Shown in pieces: positions 36,034-48,273 of a stretch of DNA of 64,000 nucleotides. Under the pieces are notes generated by a model. The model was not told where the DNA came from and did no database searches. It saw only the letters and a list, made by a program, of their open reading frames with translations. A program made the translations under genes and the position numbers. Every line of letters begins with the position of its first letter. Positions within the stretch are counted from its first letter, which is position 1. The stretch spans positions 37,552,501 through 37,616,500 of the forward strand of contig BSWB01000006.1 in NCBI GenBank assembly GCA_033239125.1, read 5' to 3'. This DNA comes from Fagopyrum homotropicum. Its lineage: Eukaryota > Streptophyta > Magnoliopsida > Caryophyllales > Polygonaceae.

Positions 36034-37110
36034 ATGGCTGCATGGAGTAATGAACCTGCATTTGATCCAGCCTGGTTTGCATGGCAAGGTGCTAGGGCGG
36101 ACCATTATGAATATTTGGAAGAGAAATACGCCTTCTATTGGTTTGACAGCGAAAGAGAACGTGAACAAACCATTGAATCTGAATTTGCAAAATGGGAAAA
36201 GCTGCACTACCCAAAGAAGGTTAAGAAGAAACCTCCCAAAGATGCGGAGGACTCGAAATTTGAAGAATTGATGAAGAAATTTGAGATGCTCGAAGAAAGA
36301 TTCAAAGCCTATGATGAATATAATCTAAAAGTGATAGAAGACGCAACAAAGAATATTTCTAAGGTTGAAAAAGCCTTGGAAAATCATTCATCTAGCAAGG
36401 AAGAATTACAAGTTTCGAGCGTTCCTCCGCTCGAATCTGAAGCTTCTCTAGAAGTTCTCATTGAAGAAGAGGAAGAAATGGAGAACCTTGACCAAATTAC
36501 TGAAACTGTGGTCAAGGTTGAAGAGGATCCAGCTGAGTTCGAAGATATTTCATGTGTGGATCATCATCCCAACATGAAACTTATCCCAAGCCTTGAAGAA
36601 CTTTCCAAGGTACATTCTCTTACTTCTTTTGAAATTCCTATTAAAATTTCCAATTTTTTCAGGAATGCACTGGAGAGTTGGAGGTCTCTTCCAAAAGAAC
36701 CTCCTAAGGTGAAGATGAAACCTCCATTAAAACTGCTGGAAGTAGATGCTCCTTGGACTACAAGGAGTGGAGTTAGCAAGCACTTCACCGTTAAGGCGAT
36801 GAAGTGTCTTTTGTTCAAGTATGGGGTCATTCACATGACGAACACCATACATAATCCCCAATCTGGAGATGGGGAAGCTAGGAGGATTCTCGAGAAACTG
36901 ATTTCTCGATCCAGGAAAGGATGGGACGCAAGGCTGAATAATGTCCCATTAGAGCATAGGAAAGCTAGGAGAATCCCGGTGAGAATCAAACCGTACAAGC
37001 TTGTACGTGGGAGATCTTACCATTTGCCGGTGAAATTAGGAACCGCAATCTTTTTTGAGGAATTATATGATGAGTTTGATGAGCAATCCAAGATGTTCAA
37101 GGTGCATTGA
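36034..37110 (+). CDS. Array unit 1 ORF: coiled-coil-like protein with an integrase remnant
   Basis: 358 residues from an ATG. The first ~150 residues are charged, with W/F-rich starts (FDPAWFAWQGARADHYEYLE) and a likely coiled coil (about 75-125). Residues ~130-180 are very acidic. Residues ~261-350 align to Athila integrase: KYGVIHMTNTIHNPQSGDGE corresponds to the KYGVTHK...PQTSGQVE segment of element C, then KLISRSRKGW, YKLVRGRSYHLPV. The zinc finger, both catalytic Asp residues and the Glu are missing, so it cannot act as an integrase. No protease, RT or RNase H. Probably a deletion-made fusion of a gag-like N-terminus to the integrase tail. Role unknown. Confidence 0.75.
   Translation: MAAWSNEPAFDPAWFAWQGARADHYEYLEEKYAFYWFDSEREREQTIESEFAKWEKLHYPKKVKKKPPKDAEDSKFEELMKKFEMLEERFKAYDEYNLKVIEDATKNISKVEKALENHSSSKEELQVSSVPPLESEASLEVLIEEEEEMENLDQITETVVKVEEDPAEFEDISCVDHHPNMKLIPSLEELSKVHSLTSFEIPIKISNFFRNALESWRSLPKEPPKVKMKPPLKLLEVDAPWTTRSGVSKHFTVKAMKCLLFKYGVIHMTNTIHNPQSGDGEARRILEKLISRSRKGWDARLNNVPLEHRKARRIPVRIKPYKLVRGRSYHLPVKLGTAIFFEELYDEFDEQSKMFKVH
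36817..36827 (+). other. AAGTATGGGGT 11-mer within the integrase remnant
   Basis: Encodes K-Y-G-V. Identical to the terminal 11-mer at 38935-38945. Same site in units 2 (41462-41472) and 3 (46123-46133). Confidence 0.7.
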
Positions 37111-37157
37111 GTCATCTATGGAGATAGGTCCAGCTAGCGACGTTAAACCAAGCGCTT

Positions 37158-37175
37158 CTTGGGAGGCAACCCAAG
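37158..37175 (+). other. Hairpin H3, array unit 1
   Basis: CTTGGG-AGGCAA-CCCAAG, 48 bp after the ORF stop. Repeated at 41803-41820 and 46464-46481. Confidence 0.75.
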
Positions 37176-37546
37176 GTAATGCATCTTTTTCCCTTTTCTT
37201 TTTCTTAGGATAGTTAGCTTGTTTGTTTTGTTTTTGCTTTTTTTTTTTTTTCCTTCTCGATGCGCTCTCGGTTTGTTTGTGTCATGGATCACAGGAACTA
37301 GGTATAATCTTGAGGAATTGATGGAAAAAGGCAATACAAATGTGCCTAAGGACGTTTTCAAGGAACAAAAGGCAAGAAATCGACTACCCAAAAGAAGATC
37401 GGTCGATTTAGGCTTCAGAACAGGTCGATTTTTGACAACAGAAAGAAAAATCGACCCAGAGATCGACCCCCTCAGGAAAAATCGGGCCGACGAAAAAATC
37501 GGGCAGAAAACTCGGCCGATTTTTTAAAAAATCGGTCGATTTTTTT

Positions 37547-37582
<36 letters not shown>

Positions 37583-37761
37583 CGGAAAATTTTTGTTCGG
37601 CCAAAAGACGTTCCCCTTCTTCATTCTTCGACACCGATTGGAATATCCGGAGTTCCCTATTGAGCTTATATAGACTCCCACCATCACCACTCAATGAATG
37701 ATTCGCCATGCCTGATTCGCCATCTTGCATTGTGAGTATCCTTTTCTTCCTTTTCTTTTCT

Positions 37762-37781
37762 TCACATTGGGGACAATGTGA
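37762..37781 (+). other. Hairpin H2, array unit 1
   Basis: TCACATTG-GGGA-CAATGTGA, perfect 8-bp stem, followed by AAGTATGGGGTG at 37787. Same at 42404-42423 and 47067-47086. Confidence 0.85.
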
Positions 37782-38910
37782 GTTTTAAGTATGGGGTGGA
37801 GGTATTTGCAATACCATTTGCATGTTTTATGTCTTGCATCATATGATTTGAAAATTTTAAAAAAATTTTGTGCTTCTAGGATGGATATGATCTCTATGAT
37901 AACATTTGTTTTGTGGAATAGCTATGATGATTTTGATATGCTTGAATTGATTTATAACATATGTGGGATTTGAATACTTTGTTAGAATTTCATGCATGTT
38001 TTATAATTTGCTTTCATTCTAAATCATGTTGAGTGTTGAAGGTTGAAACCGCATGATAAGTTCTTACACTTCTTATTGATATGATTAAGGCACCTCGATT
38101 TTTCTTGCTTCTTTCCTTATTCATTTAGCCCCTCAATAAAATAATTGCCTTCCCTACCTATCCGGGAACTAGGAAGAGTTGAGTTTTGGCATGTTTGATG
38201 TGGGAGGGCCATGAAAGCAAATGCTTGCATTCACAAGTATAGAAAATTGTAGGTTTGGGGAAGTCAATCTTGATGATGAGTAACTCGGCACCATTCACAT
38301 AGCCGGGTATTTGTGTCTTGCCAAAGTCGGATATCGATTGAGCGATATTCCTAACGGATTATGGTATGTGCATCAAGGGTTTGAGGCATCTCGAAATTGA
38401 GAAACGCCAATCTCCTAGGCTTCGGTTTTTGTGCACCGTTGTCCATATTTCCAAAAAGTAAAGTCGAAAAAGAATTTTGTGTTCAAAAGGGAGAGCAAAG
38501 CTCTCAATGGTGGTTAGTTCAAATAGTAAAAAGAAAAAGAGTTTGTGTTGTTCCTTTTTCCCGGATTCATACACCACATTCCTTTATAAGTTTCCCACCT
38601 ATTCACGTTTCTTGACCTTTGCTTGAAAGACCTTAAGATCTTTGAGTATGTTGTTTGACTTTGTGGTCTAAACTAGATTTCTCATGATTGATTTTGATAT
38701 ATTGCAATTTATGATGCATGTTATGATTTTCTTTCAAAGTGTGATTATCCTTTCCATGATATAATTCCTTTTGATCATATGATGATTTTCATTAGCTATG
38801 AAGCAACCATTTGAGAGTGATCTATGAATAGAAGCACAACCAAAATATTGTGGTTTTTCTTTATTTTTGCATATTCATAATCCATATCATCTTGTATTTT
38901 AAGTTTGAAC

Positions 38911-38930
38911 CTTGCTTGGGGACAAGCAAG
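38911..38930 (+). other. Hairpin H1, array unit 1
   Basis: CTTGCTTG-GGGA-CAAGCAAG ending 19 nt before LTR2, with the 11-mer at 38935-38945. Same at 43572-43591 and 48235-48254, each 19 nt before the next LTR. Confidence 0.85.
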
Positions 38931-38949
38931 AGGCAAGTATGGGGTATTT

Positions 38950-40558
38950 TGATGACATGAATTATGACCTATTTTTAGGCATGTATTTATATAGATTTTC
39001 CCTTTATTTTGCGTGCATAGATATACATTCATGACATTTATGGTTATATTCACCTACTTTGCAAGAATAGAGGTCTACACAGAGTTTTATTGCATTTGTA
39101 GGTAATTTGGCGAATTATGGAGCAAAGATGACACATTTAAGGATTAAGCCTTGAAGCGGGACAAAAAGGAGCATAAAAGGAATTTAGGACGCGCCAAAGT
39201 ATCTTCTGATACCGTCTGACGCGGCAAAGTATTTTCTGATACCTTTGGACGCGGCCCAAAGTATTTTCTGATACCTTCGGACGCGGCCCAAAGTAATCTC
39301 TGATACCGTCTGACGCGCCAAAGTATTTTCTGATACCTTATGACGCGGCCCAGAGTATCTTCTGATACCAGCGCACTCGACTTCTTTTCAGCCCGGATTT
39401 CTAGGGCTTTACCTTTAAACCCTAGATTTATCCCTACATATATTCGAGAGCCTTCAACATTGAAAGAAGACGGTGACAGCCCTAGGATTTGGATCCCCAA
39501 AGAGAGGGAGGCTTGAAGATTTTATTGCGTACAGGGAAGATTCGGAGAAGGAGGCATTTTGGAGATTGTGTACTTCGAGATTATCTTAGGGTTTATCTTT
39601 GGAGACGGATTGACACCCCGTTCTTCATTATTCCTTAAGATTGTTGTGAGGATTTCTATTCCTTTTTTCTGCATTCATTCAATACAAACATTTGTTATTG
39701 GATTTGAGATTGGTTATTTGATAGTCATTGAGTTTTTGAGGTTTTCGTCCATTTTCTCTTTAAACTTGATTATTGAATTGATGATGATGGTTATTGGCTA
39801 AAACCCTTTAGCAATTCTAAGGTGAAGGGTTAATAATTGTGGCTTAGATAATGATAGATCGATCGTAATTTGATTGGACCCTGAGAGTGCGAGAAATATC
39901 GTCGACACCCTAAATCACGGCCTGTTCTTAGGTTTGCACGGCCGTGATTCTTAAGATCTAGCCGTGATTTACCCCAATTTACGAATTTTGCTTTTACTTT
40001 TATCCAAGGTTAAAGATTAGCTTTAATCTAGTTTAGGTTTGCCCTTTTCTAGGTAGTAGTGAAGCCTCAACAACCTCTACTTCGATTTCGAGTGTCGCAA
40101 CCTTAATCGGTTTAGTTAGTTTTGATCCTTGAGTTACAAGTTTGGGTATTTGAGATCAATTCTTGTCCTTAGATCGTTTCTATATTGCAGCCTCAACAAC
40201 CTTTATAGAGAGAGTCTTTGGGTTAGACATATAGGGTTTTGGAACTTCGCCGTACATTACCTTACCTTAGTATACCTTTGCAAACCTCAACTCTGTCCTT
40301 ATATCTATAGTATATCTTGAATCGATTGCCACAATTTGACATCCGGATCTTTAGGGTTGCTGTTTTCCCCAATATTTGCAAAAGCTTCTATTTTCATTGC
40401 TCGATAATTTGTGAACTGAATTTGATCCCCCAAATCCCTGAGTTCGATACTCTGGAATACTTGCTTAACTACGCCGATCCGTACACTGCGGGTTCGCTTG
40501 CTTTTATTCTAGTTTTATAAATTTAAAACTTGATTGCACGCACGTTTAGGGGCGAACA
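38950..40558 (+). repeat. Array LTR2 (chimeric)
   Basis: Early diagnostic sites match LTR4, but its 3' end (GATTGCACGCACG...) matches LTR1. This is the pattern expected from unequal exchange between the two LTRs of one element. Confidence 0.9.
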
Positions 40559-40678
40559 AGTTTTTGGCGCCGTTGCCGGGGATTTGGTCTAGGCCAAATT
40601 CAGTTTTCGGTTGTTGGGCTTGAGTGCTTTTTGCTTTTAATCTTTTCGGTATGAGTTTTTGAGTTTTCAGGTTCACCA

Positions 40679-41755
40679 ATGGCTGCATGGAGTAATGAAC
40701 CTGCATTTGATCCAGCCTGGTTTGCATGGCAAGGTGCTAGGGCGGACCATTATGAATATTTGGAAGAGAAATACGCCTTCTATTGGTTTGACAGCGAAAG
40801 AGAACGTGAACAAACCATTGAATCTGAATTTGCAAAATGGGAAAAGTTGCACTACCCAAAGAAGGTTAAGAAGAAACCTCCCAAAGATGCGGAGGACTCG
40901 AAATTTGAAGAATTGATGAAGAAATTTGAGATGCTCGAAGAAAGATTCAAAGCCTATGATGAATATAATCTAAAAGTGATAGAAGACGCAACAAAGAATA
41001 TTTCTAAGGTTGAAAAAGCCTTGGAAAATCATTCATCTAGCAAGGAAGAATTACAAGTTTCGAGCGTTCCTCCGCTCGAATCTGAAGCTTCTCTAGAAGT
41101 TCTCATTGAAGAAGAGGAAGAAATGGAGAACCTTGACCAAATTACTGAAACTGTGGTCAAGGTTGAAGAGGATCCAGCTGAGTTCGAAGATATTTCATGT
41201 GTGGATCATCATCCCAACATGAAACTTATCCCAAGCCTTGAAGAACTTTCCAAGGTACATTCTCTTACTTCTTTTGAAATTCCTATTAAAATTTCCAATT
41301 TTTTCAGGAATGCACTGGAGAGTTGGAGGTCTCTTCCAAAAGAACCTCCTAAGGTGAAGATGAAACCTCCATTAAAACTGCTGGAAGTAGATGCTCCTTG
41401 GACTACAAGGAGTGGAGTTAGCAAGCACTTCACCGTTAAGGCGATGAAGTGTCTTTTGTTCAAGTATGGGGTCATTCACATGACGAACACCATACATAAT
41501 CCCCAATCTGGAGATGGGGAAGCTAGGAGGATTCTCGAGAAACTGATTTCTCGATCCAGGAAAGGATGGGACGCAAGGCTGAATAATGTCCCATTAGAGC
41601 ATAGGAAAGCTAGGAGAATCCCGGTGAGAATCAAACCGTACAAGCTTGTACGTGGGAGATCTTACCATTTGCCGGTGAAATTAGGAACCGCAATCTTTTT
41701 TGAGGAATTATATGATGAGTTTGATGAGCAATCCAAGATGTTCAAGGTGCATTGA
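40679..41755 (+). CDS. Array unit 2 ORF (coiled coil plus integrase remnant)
   Basis: Same 358-residue product as unit 1; at least one silent difference (AAGTTGCAC for AAGCTGCAC near 40846). Intact frame from ATG to TGA. See unit 1 for domain content. Confidence 0.75.
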   Translation: MAAWSNEPAFDPAWFAWQGARADHYEYLEEKYAFYWFDSEREREQTIESEFAKWEKLHYPKKVKKKPPKDAEDSKFEELMKKFEMLEERFKAYDEYNLKVIEDATKNISKVEKALENHSSSKEELQVSSVPPLESEASLEVLIEEEEEMENLDQITETVVKVEEDPAEFEDISCVDHHPNMKLIPSLEELSKVHSLTSFEIPIKISNFFRNALESWRSLPKEPPKVKMKPPLKLLEVDAPWTTRSGVSKHFTVKAMKCLLFKYGVIHMTNTIHNPQSGDGEARRILEKLISRSRKGWDARLNNVPLEHRKARRIPVRIKPYKLVRGRSYHLPVKLGTAIFFEELYDEFDEQSKMFKVH

Positions 41756-42193
41756 GTCATCTATGGAGATAGGTCCAGCTAGCGACGTTAAACCAAGCGC
41801 TTCTTGGGAGGCAACCCAAGGTAATGCATCTTTTTCCCTTTTCTTTTTCTTAGGATAGTTAGCTTGTTTGTTTTGTTTTTGCTTTTTTTTTTTTTTTCCT
41901 TCTCGATGCGCTCTCGGTTTGTTTGTGTCATGGATCACAGGAACTAGGTATAATCTTGAGGAATTGATGGAAAAAGGCAATACAAATGTGCCTAAGGACG
42001 TTTTCAAGGAACAAAAGGCAAGAAATCGACTACCCAAAAGAAGATCGGTCGATTTAGGCTTCAGAACAGGTCGATTTTTGACAACAGAAAGAAAAATCGA
42101 CCCAGAGATCGACCCCCTCAGGAAAAATCGGGCCGACGAAAAAATCGGGCAGAAAACTCGGCCGATTTTTTAAAAAATCGGTCGATTTTTTTC

Positions 42194-42224
<31 letters not shown>

Positions 42225-43610
42225 CGGAAAATTTTTGTTCGGCCAAAAGACGTTCCCCTTCTTCATTCTTCGACACCTATTGGAATATCCGGAGTTCCCT
42301 ATTGAGCTTATATAGACTCCCACCATCACCACTCAATGAATGATTCGCCATGCCTGATTCGCCATCTTGCATTGTGAGTATCCTTTTCTTCCTTTTCTTT
42401 TCTTCACATTGGGGACAATGTGAGTTTTAAGTATGGGGTGGAGGTATTTGCAATACCATTTGCATGTTTTATGTCTTGCATCATATGATTTGAAAATTTT
42501 GGAAATTTTTGAAAATTTTAAAAAAATTTTGTGCTTCTAGGATGGATATGATCTCTATGATAACATTTGTTTTGTGGAATAGCTATGATGATTTTGATAT
42601 GCTTGAATTGATTTATAACATATGTGGGATTTGAATACTTTGTTAGAATTTCATGCATGTTTTATAATTTGCTTTCATTCTAAATCATGTTGAGTGTTGA
42701 AGGTTGAAACCGCATGATAAGTTCTTACACTTCTTATTGATATGATTAAGGCACCTCGATTTTTCTTGCTTCTTTCCTTATTCATTTAGCCCCTCAATAA
42801 AATAATTGCCTTCCCTACCTATCCGGGAACTAGGAAGAGTTGAGTTTTGGCATGTTTGATGTGGGAGGGCCATGAAAGCAAATGCTTGCATTCACAAGTA
42901 TAGAAAATTGTAGGTTTGGGGAAGTCAATCTTGATGATGAGTAACTCGGCACCATTCACATAGCCGGGTATTTGTGTCTTGCCAAAGTCGGATATCGATT
43001 GAGCGATATTCCTAACGGATTATGGTATGTGCATCAAGGGTTTGAGGCATCTCGAAATTGAGAAACGCCAATCTCCTAGGCTTCGGTTTTTGTGCACCGT
43101 TGTCCATATTTCCAAAAAGTAAAGTCGAAAAAGAATTTTGTGTTCAAAAGGGAGAGCAAAGCTCTCAATGGTGGTTAGTTCAAATAGTAAAAAGAAAAAG
43201 AGTTTGTGTTGTTCCTTTTTTCCGGATTCATACACCACATTCCTTTATAAGTTTCCCACCTATTCACGTTTCTTGACCTTTGCTTGAAAGACCTTAAGAT
43301 CTTTGAGTATGTTGTTTGACTTTGTGGTCTAAACTAGATTTCTCATGATTGATTTTGATATATTGCAATTTATGATGCATGTTATGATTTTCTTTCAAAG
43401 TGTGATTATCCTTTCCATGATATAATTCCTTTTGATCATATGATGATTTTCATTAGCTATGAAGCAACCATTTGAGAGTGATCTATGAATAGAAGCACAA
43501 CCAAAATATTGTGGTTTTTCTTTATTTTTGCATATTCATAATCCATATCATCTTGTATTTTAAGTTTGAACCTTGCTTGGGGACAAGCAAGAGGCAAGTA
43601 TGGGGTATTT
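41756..43610 (+). other. 3' untranslated region, array unit 2
   Basis: Same layout as unit 1. Private changes are GACACCTATTGG for GACACCGATTGG, an A-run of about 29 (42194-42222) and TTTTTTCCGG for TTTTTCCCGG. It has the ~17-bp insertion near 42498 that it shares with unit 3. Confidence 0.7.
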
Positions 43611-45219
43611 TGATGACATGAATTATGACCTATTTTTAGGCATGTATTTATATAGATTTTCCCTTTATTTTGCGTGCATAGATATACATTCATGACATTT
43701 ATGGTTATATTCACCTACTTTGCAAGAATAGAGGTCTACACAGAGTTTTATTGCATTTGTAGGTAATTTGGCGAATTATGGAGCAAAGATGACACATTTA
43801 AGGATTAAGCCTTGAAGCGGGACAAAAAGGAGCATAAAAGGAATTTAGGACGCGCCAAAGTATCTTCTGATACCGTCTGACGCGGCAAAGTATTTTCTGA
43901 TACCTTTGGACGCGGCCCAAAGTATTTTCTGATACCTTCGGACGCGGCCCAAAGTAATCTCTGATACCGTCTGACGCGCCAAAGTATTTTCTGATACCTT
44001 ATGACGCGGCCCAGAGTATCTTCTGATACCAGCGCACTCGACTTCTTTTCAGCCCGGATTTCTAGGGCTTTACCTTTAAACCCTAGATTTATCCCTACAT
44101 ATATTCGAGAGCCTTCAACATTGAAAGAAGACGGTGACAACCCTAGGATTTGGATCCCCAAAGAGAGGGAGGCTTGAAGATTTTATTGCGTACAGGGAAG
44201 ATTCGGAGAAGGAGGCATTTTGGAGATTGTGTACTTCGAGATTATCTTAGGGTTTATCTTTGGAGACGGATTGACACCCCGTTCTTCATTATTCCTTAAG
44301 ATTGTTGTGAGGATTTCTATTCCTTTTTTCTGCATTCATTCAATACAAACATTTGTTATTGGATTTGAGATTGGTTATTTGATAGTCATTGAGTTTTTGA
44401 GGTTTTCGTCCATTTTCTCTTTAAACTTGATTATTGAATTGATGATGATGGTTATTGGCTAAAACCCTTTAGCAATTCTAAGGTGAAGGGTTAATAATTG
44501 TGGCTTAGATAATGATAGATCGATCGTAATTTGATTGGACCCTGAGAGTGCGAGAAATATCGTCGACACCCTAAATCACGGCCTGTTCTTAGGTTTGCAC
44601 GGCCGTGATTCTTAAGATCTAGCCGTGATTTACCCCAATTTACGAATTTTGCTTTTACTTTTATCCAAGGTTAAAGATTAGCTTTAATCTAGTTTAGGTT
44701 TGCCCTTTTCTAGGTAGTAGTGAAGCCTCAACAACCTCTACTTCGATTTCGAGTGTCGCAACCTTAATCGGTTTAGTTAGTTTTGATCCTTGAGTTACAA
44801 GTTTGGGTATTTGAGATCAATTCTTGTCCTTAGATCGTTTCTATATTGCAGCCTCAACAACCTTTATAGAGAGAGTCTTTGGGTTAGACATATAGGGTTT
44901 TGGAACTTCGCCGTACATTACCTTACCTTAGTATACCTTTGCAAACCTCAACTCTGTCCTTATATCTATAGTATATCTTGAATCGATTGCCACAATTTGA
45001 CATCCGGATCTTTAGGGTTGCTGTTTTCCCCAATATTTGCAAAAGCTTCTATTTTCATTGCTCGATAATTTGTGAACTGAATTTGATCCCCCAAATCCCT
45101 GAGTTCGATACTCTGGAATACTTGCTTAACTACGCCGATCCGTACACTGCGGGTTCGCTTGCTTTTATTCTAGTTTTATAAATTTAAAACTTGATTGCAC
45201 GCACGTTTAGGGGCGAACA
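43611..45219 (+). repeat. Array LTR3 (chimeric)
   Basis: Like LTR2 at diagnostic sites and ends. A private change GGTGACAACC (others GGTGACAGCC) lies near 44135. Confidence 0.9.
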
Positions 45220-45339
45220 AGTTTTTGGCGCCGTTGCCGGGGATTTGGTCTAGGCCAAATTCAGTTTTCGGTTGTTGGGCTTGAGTGCTTTTTGCTTTTA
45301 ATCTTTTCGGTATGAGTTTTTGAGTTTTCAGGTTCACCA

Positions 45340-46416
45340 ATGGCTGCATGGAGTAATGAACCTGCATTTGATCCAGCCTGGTTTGCATGGCAAGGTGCTA
45401 GGGCGGACCATTATGAATATTTGGAAGAGAAATACGCCTTCTATTGGTTTGACAGCGAAAGAGAACGTGAACAAACCATTGAATCTGAATTTGCAAAATG
45501 GGAAAAGCTGCACTACCCAAAGAAGGTTAAGAAGAAACCTCCCAAAGATGCGGAGGACTCGAAATTTGAAGAATTGATGAAGAAATTTGAGATGCTCGAA
45601 GAAAGATTCAAAGCCTATGATGAATATAATCTAAAAGTGATAGAAGACGCAACAAAGAATATTTCTAAGGTTGAAAAAGCCTTGGAAAATCATTCATCTA
45701 GCAAGGAAGAATTACAAGTTTCGAGCGTTCCTCCGCTCGAATCTGAAGCTTCTCTAGAAGTTCTCATTGAAGAAGAGGAAGAAATGGAGAACCTTGACCA
45801 AATTACTGAAACTGTGGTCAAGGTTGAAGAGGATCCAGCTGAGTTCGAAGATATTTCATGTGTGGATCATCATCCCAACATGAAACTTATCCCAAGCCTT
45901 GAAGAACTTTCCAAGGTACATTCTCTTACTTCTTTTGAAATTCCTATTAAAATTTCCAATTTTTTCAGGAATGCACTGGAGAGTTGGAGGTCTCTTCCAA
46001 AAGAACCTCCTAAGGTGAAGATGAAACCTCCATTAAAACTGCTGGAAGTAGATGCTCCTTGGACTACAAGGAGTGGAGTTAGCAAGCACTTCACCGTTAA
46101 GGCGATGAAGTGTCTTTTGTTCAAGTATGGGGTCATTCACATGACGAACACCATACATAATCCCCAATCTGGAGATGGGGAAGCTAGGAGGATTCTCGAG
46201 AAACTGATTTCTCGATCCAGGAAAGGATGGGACGCAAGGCTGAATAATGTCCCATTAGAGCATAGGAAAGCTAGGAGAATCCCGGTGAGAATCAAACCGT
46301 ACAAGCTTGTACGTGGGAGATCTTACCATTTGCCGGTGAAATTAGGAACCGCAATCTTTTTTGAGGAATTATATGATGAGTTTGATGAGCAATCCAAGAT
46401 GTTCAAGGTGCATTGA
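45340..46416 (+). CDS. Array unit 3 ORF (coiled coil plus integrase remnant)
   Basis: Same 358-residue product as units 1 and 2; nucleotides match unit 1 at the site where unit 2 differs. Frame intact. Confidence 0.75.
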   Translation: MAAWSNEPAFDPAWFAWQGARADHYEYLEEKYAFYWFDSEREREQTIESEFAKWEKLHYPKKVKKKPPKDAEDSKFEELMKKFEMLEERFKAYDEYNLKVIEDATKNISKVEKALENHSSSKEELQVSSVPPLESEASLEVLIEEEEEMENLDQITETVVKVEEDPAEFEDISCVDHHPNMKLIPSLEELSKVHSLTSFEIPIKISNFFRNALESWRSLPKEPPKVKMKPPLKLLEVDAPWTTRSGVSKHFTVKAMKCLLFKYGVIHMTNTIHNPQSGDGEARRILEKLISRSRKGWDARLNNVPLEHRKARRIPVRIKPYKLVRGRSYHLPVKLGTAIFFEELYDEFDEQSKMFKVH

Positions 46417-46852
46417 GTCATCTATGGAGATAGGTCCAGCTAGCGACGTTAAACCAAGCGCTTCTTGGGAGGCAACCCAAGGTAATGCATCTTTTTCCCT
46501 TTTCTTTTTCTTAGGATAGTTAGCTTGTTTGTTTTGTTTTTGCTTTTTTTTTTTTTTCCTTCTCGATGCGCTCTCGGTTTGTTTGTGTCATGGATCACAG
46601 GAACTAGGTATAATCTTGAGGAATTGATGGAAAAAGGCAATACAAATGTGCCTAAGGACGTTTTCAAGGAACAAAAGGCAAGAAATCGACTACCCAAAAG
46701 AAGATCGGTCGATTTAGGCTTCAGAACAGGTCGATTTTTGACAACAGAAAGAAAAATCGACCCAGAGATCGACCCCCTCAGGAAAAATCGGGCCGACGAA
46801 AAAATCGGGCAGAAAACTCGGCCGATTTTTTAAAAAATCGGTCGATTTTTTT

Positions 46853-46887
<35 letters not shown>

Positions 46888-48273
46888 CGGAAAATTTTTG
46901 TTCGGCCAAAAGACGTTCCCCTTCTTCATTCTTCGACACCGATTGGAATATCCGGAGTTCCCTATTGAGCTTATATAGACTCCCACCATCACCACTCAAT
47001 GAATGATTCGCCATGCCTGATTCGCCATCTTGCATTGTGAGTATCCTTTTCTTCCTTTTCTTTTCTTCACATTGGGGACAATGTGAGTTTTAAGTATGGG
47101 GTGGAGGTATTTGCAATACCATTTGCATGTTTTATGTCTTGCATCATATGATTTGAAAATTTTGGAAATTTTTGAAAATTTTAAAAAAATTTTGTGCTTC
47201 TAGGATGGATATGATCTCTATGATAACATTTGTTTTGTGGAATAGCTATGATGATTTTGATATGCTTGAATTGATTTATAACATATGTGGGATTTGAATA
47301 CTTTGTTAGAATTTCATGCATGTTTTATAATTTGCTTTCATTCTAAATCATGTTGAGTGTTGAAGGTTGAAACCGCATGATAAGTTCTTACACTTCTTAT
47401 TGATATGATTAAGGCACCTCGATTTTTCTTGCTTCTTTCCTTATTCATTTAGCCCCTCAATAAAATAATTGCCTTCCCTACCTATCCGGGAACTAGGAAG
47501 AGTTGAGTTTTGGCATGTTTGATGTGGGAGGGCCATGAAAGCAAATGCTTGCATTCACAAGTATAGAAAATTGTAGGTTTGGGGAAGTCAATCTTGATGA
47601 TGAGTAACTCGGCACCATTCACATAGCCGGGTATTTGTGTCTTGCCAAAGTCGGATATCGATTGAGCGATATTCCTAACGGATTATGGTATGTGCATCAA
47701 GGGTTTGAGGCATCTCGAAATTGAGAAACGCCAATCTCCTAGGCTTCGGTTTTTGTGCACCGTTGTCCATATTTCCAAAAAGTAAAGTCGAAAAAGAATT
47801 TTGTGTTCAAAAGGGAGAGCAAAGCTCTCAATGGTGGTTAGTTCAAATAGTAAAAAGAAAAAGAGTTTGTGTTGTTCCTTTTTCCCGGATTCATACACCA
47901 CATTCCTTTATAAGTTTCCCACCTATTCACGTTTCTTGACCTTTGCTTGAAAGACCTTAAGATCTTTGAGTATGTTGTTTGACTTTGTGGTCTAAACTAG
48001 ATTTCTCATGATTGATTTTGATATATTGCAATTTATGATGCATGTTATGATTTTCTTTCAAAGTGTGATTATCCTTTCCATGATATAATTCCTTTTGATC
48101 ATATGATGATTTTCATTAGCTATGAAGCAACCATTTGAGAGTGATCTATGAATAGAAGCACAACCAAAATATTGTGGTTTTTCTTTATTTTTGCATATTC
48201 ATAATCCATATCATCTTGTATTTTAAGTTTGAACCTTGCTTGGGGACAAGCAAGAGGCAAGTATGGGGTATTT
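46417..48273 (+). other. 3' untranslated region, array unit 3
   Basis: As unit 1 but with the ~17-bp insertion near 47160 and an A-run of about 32. Contains H3, H2, H1 and the terminal 11-mer. Confidence 0.7.

Larger units (their letters stand above)
37176..38949 (+). other. 3' untranslated region, array unit 1
   Basis: No credible gene. It holds ATCGGTCGATTT-type words (37385-37545), an A-run of about 33 (37548-37580), H2 with its 11-mer, a block shared with A and C (about 38040-38620, including ACTCGGC ... GCCGGGT), and H1. Short frames are low-complexity or shadows. Confidence 0.7.

Noticed and set aside
37219..37527. 102-residue frame after H3 in array units
   Set aside because: It begins in a T-run, and its C-terminal part only translates the repeated ATCGGTCGATTT words; no domain. 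Persistence reflects recent duplication.
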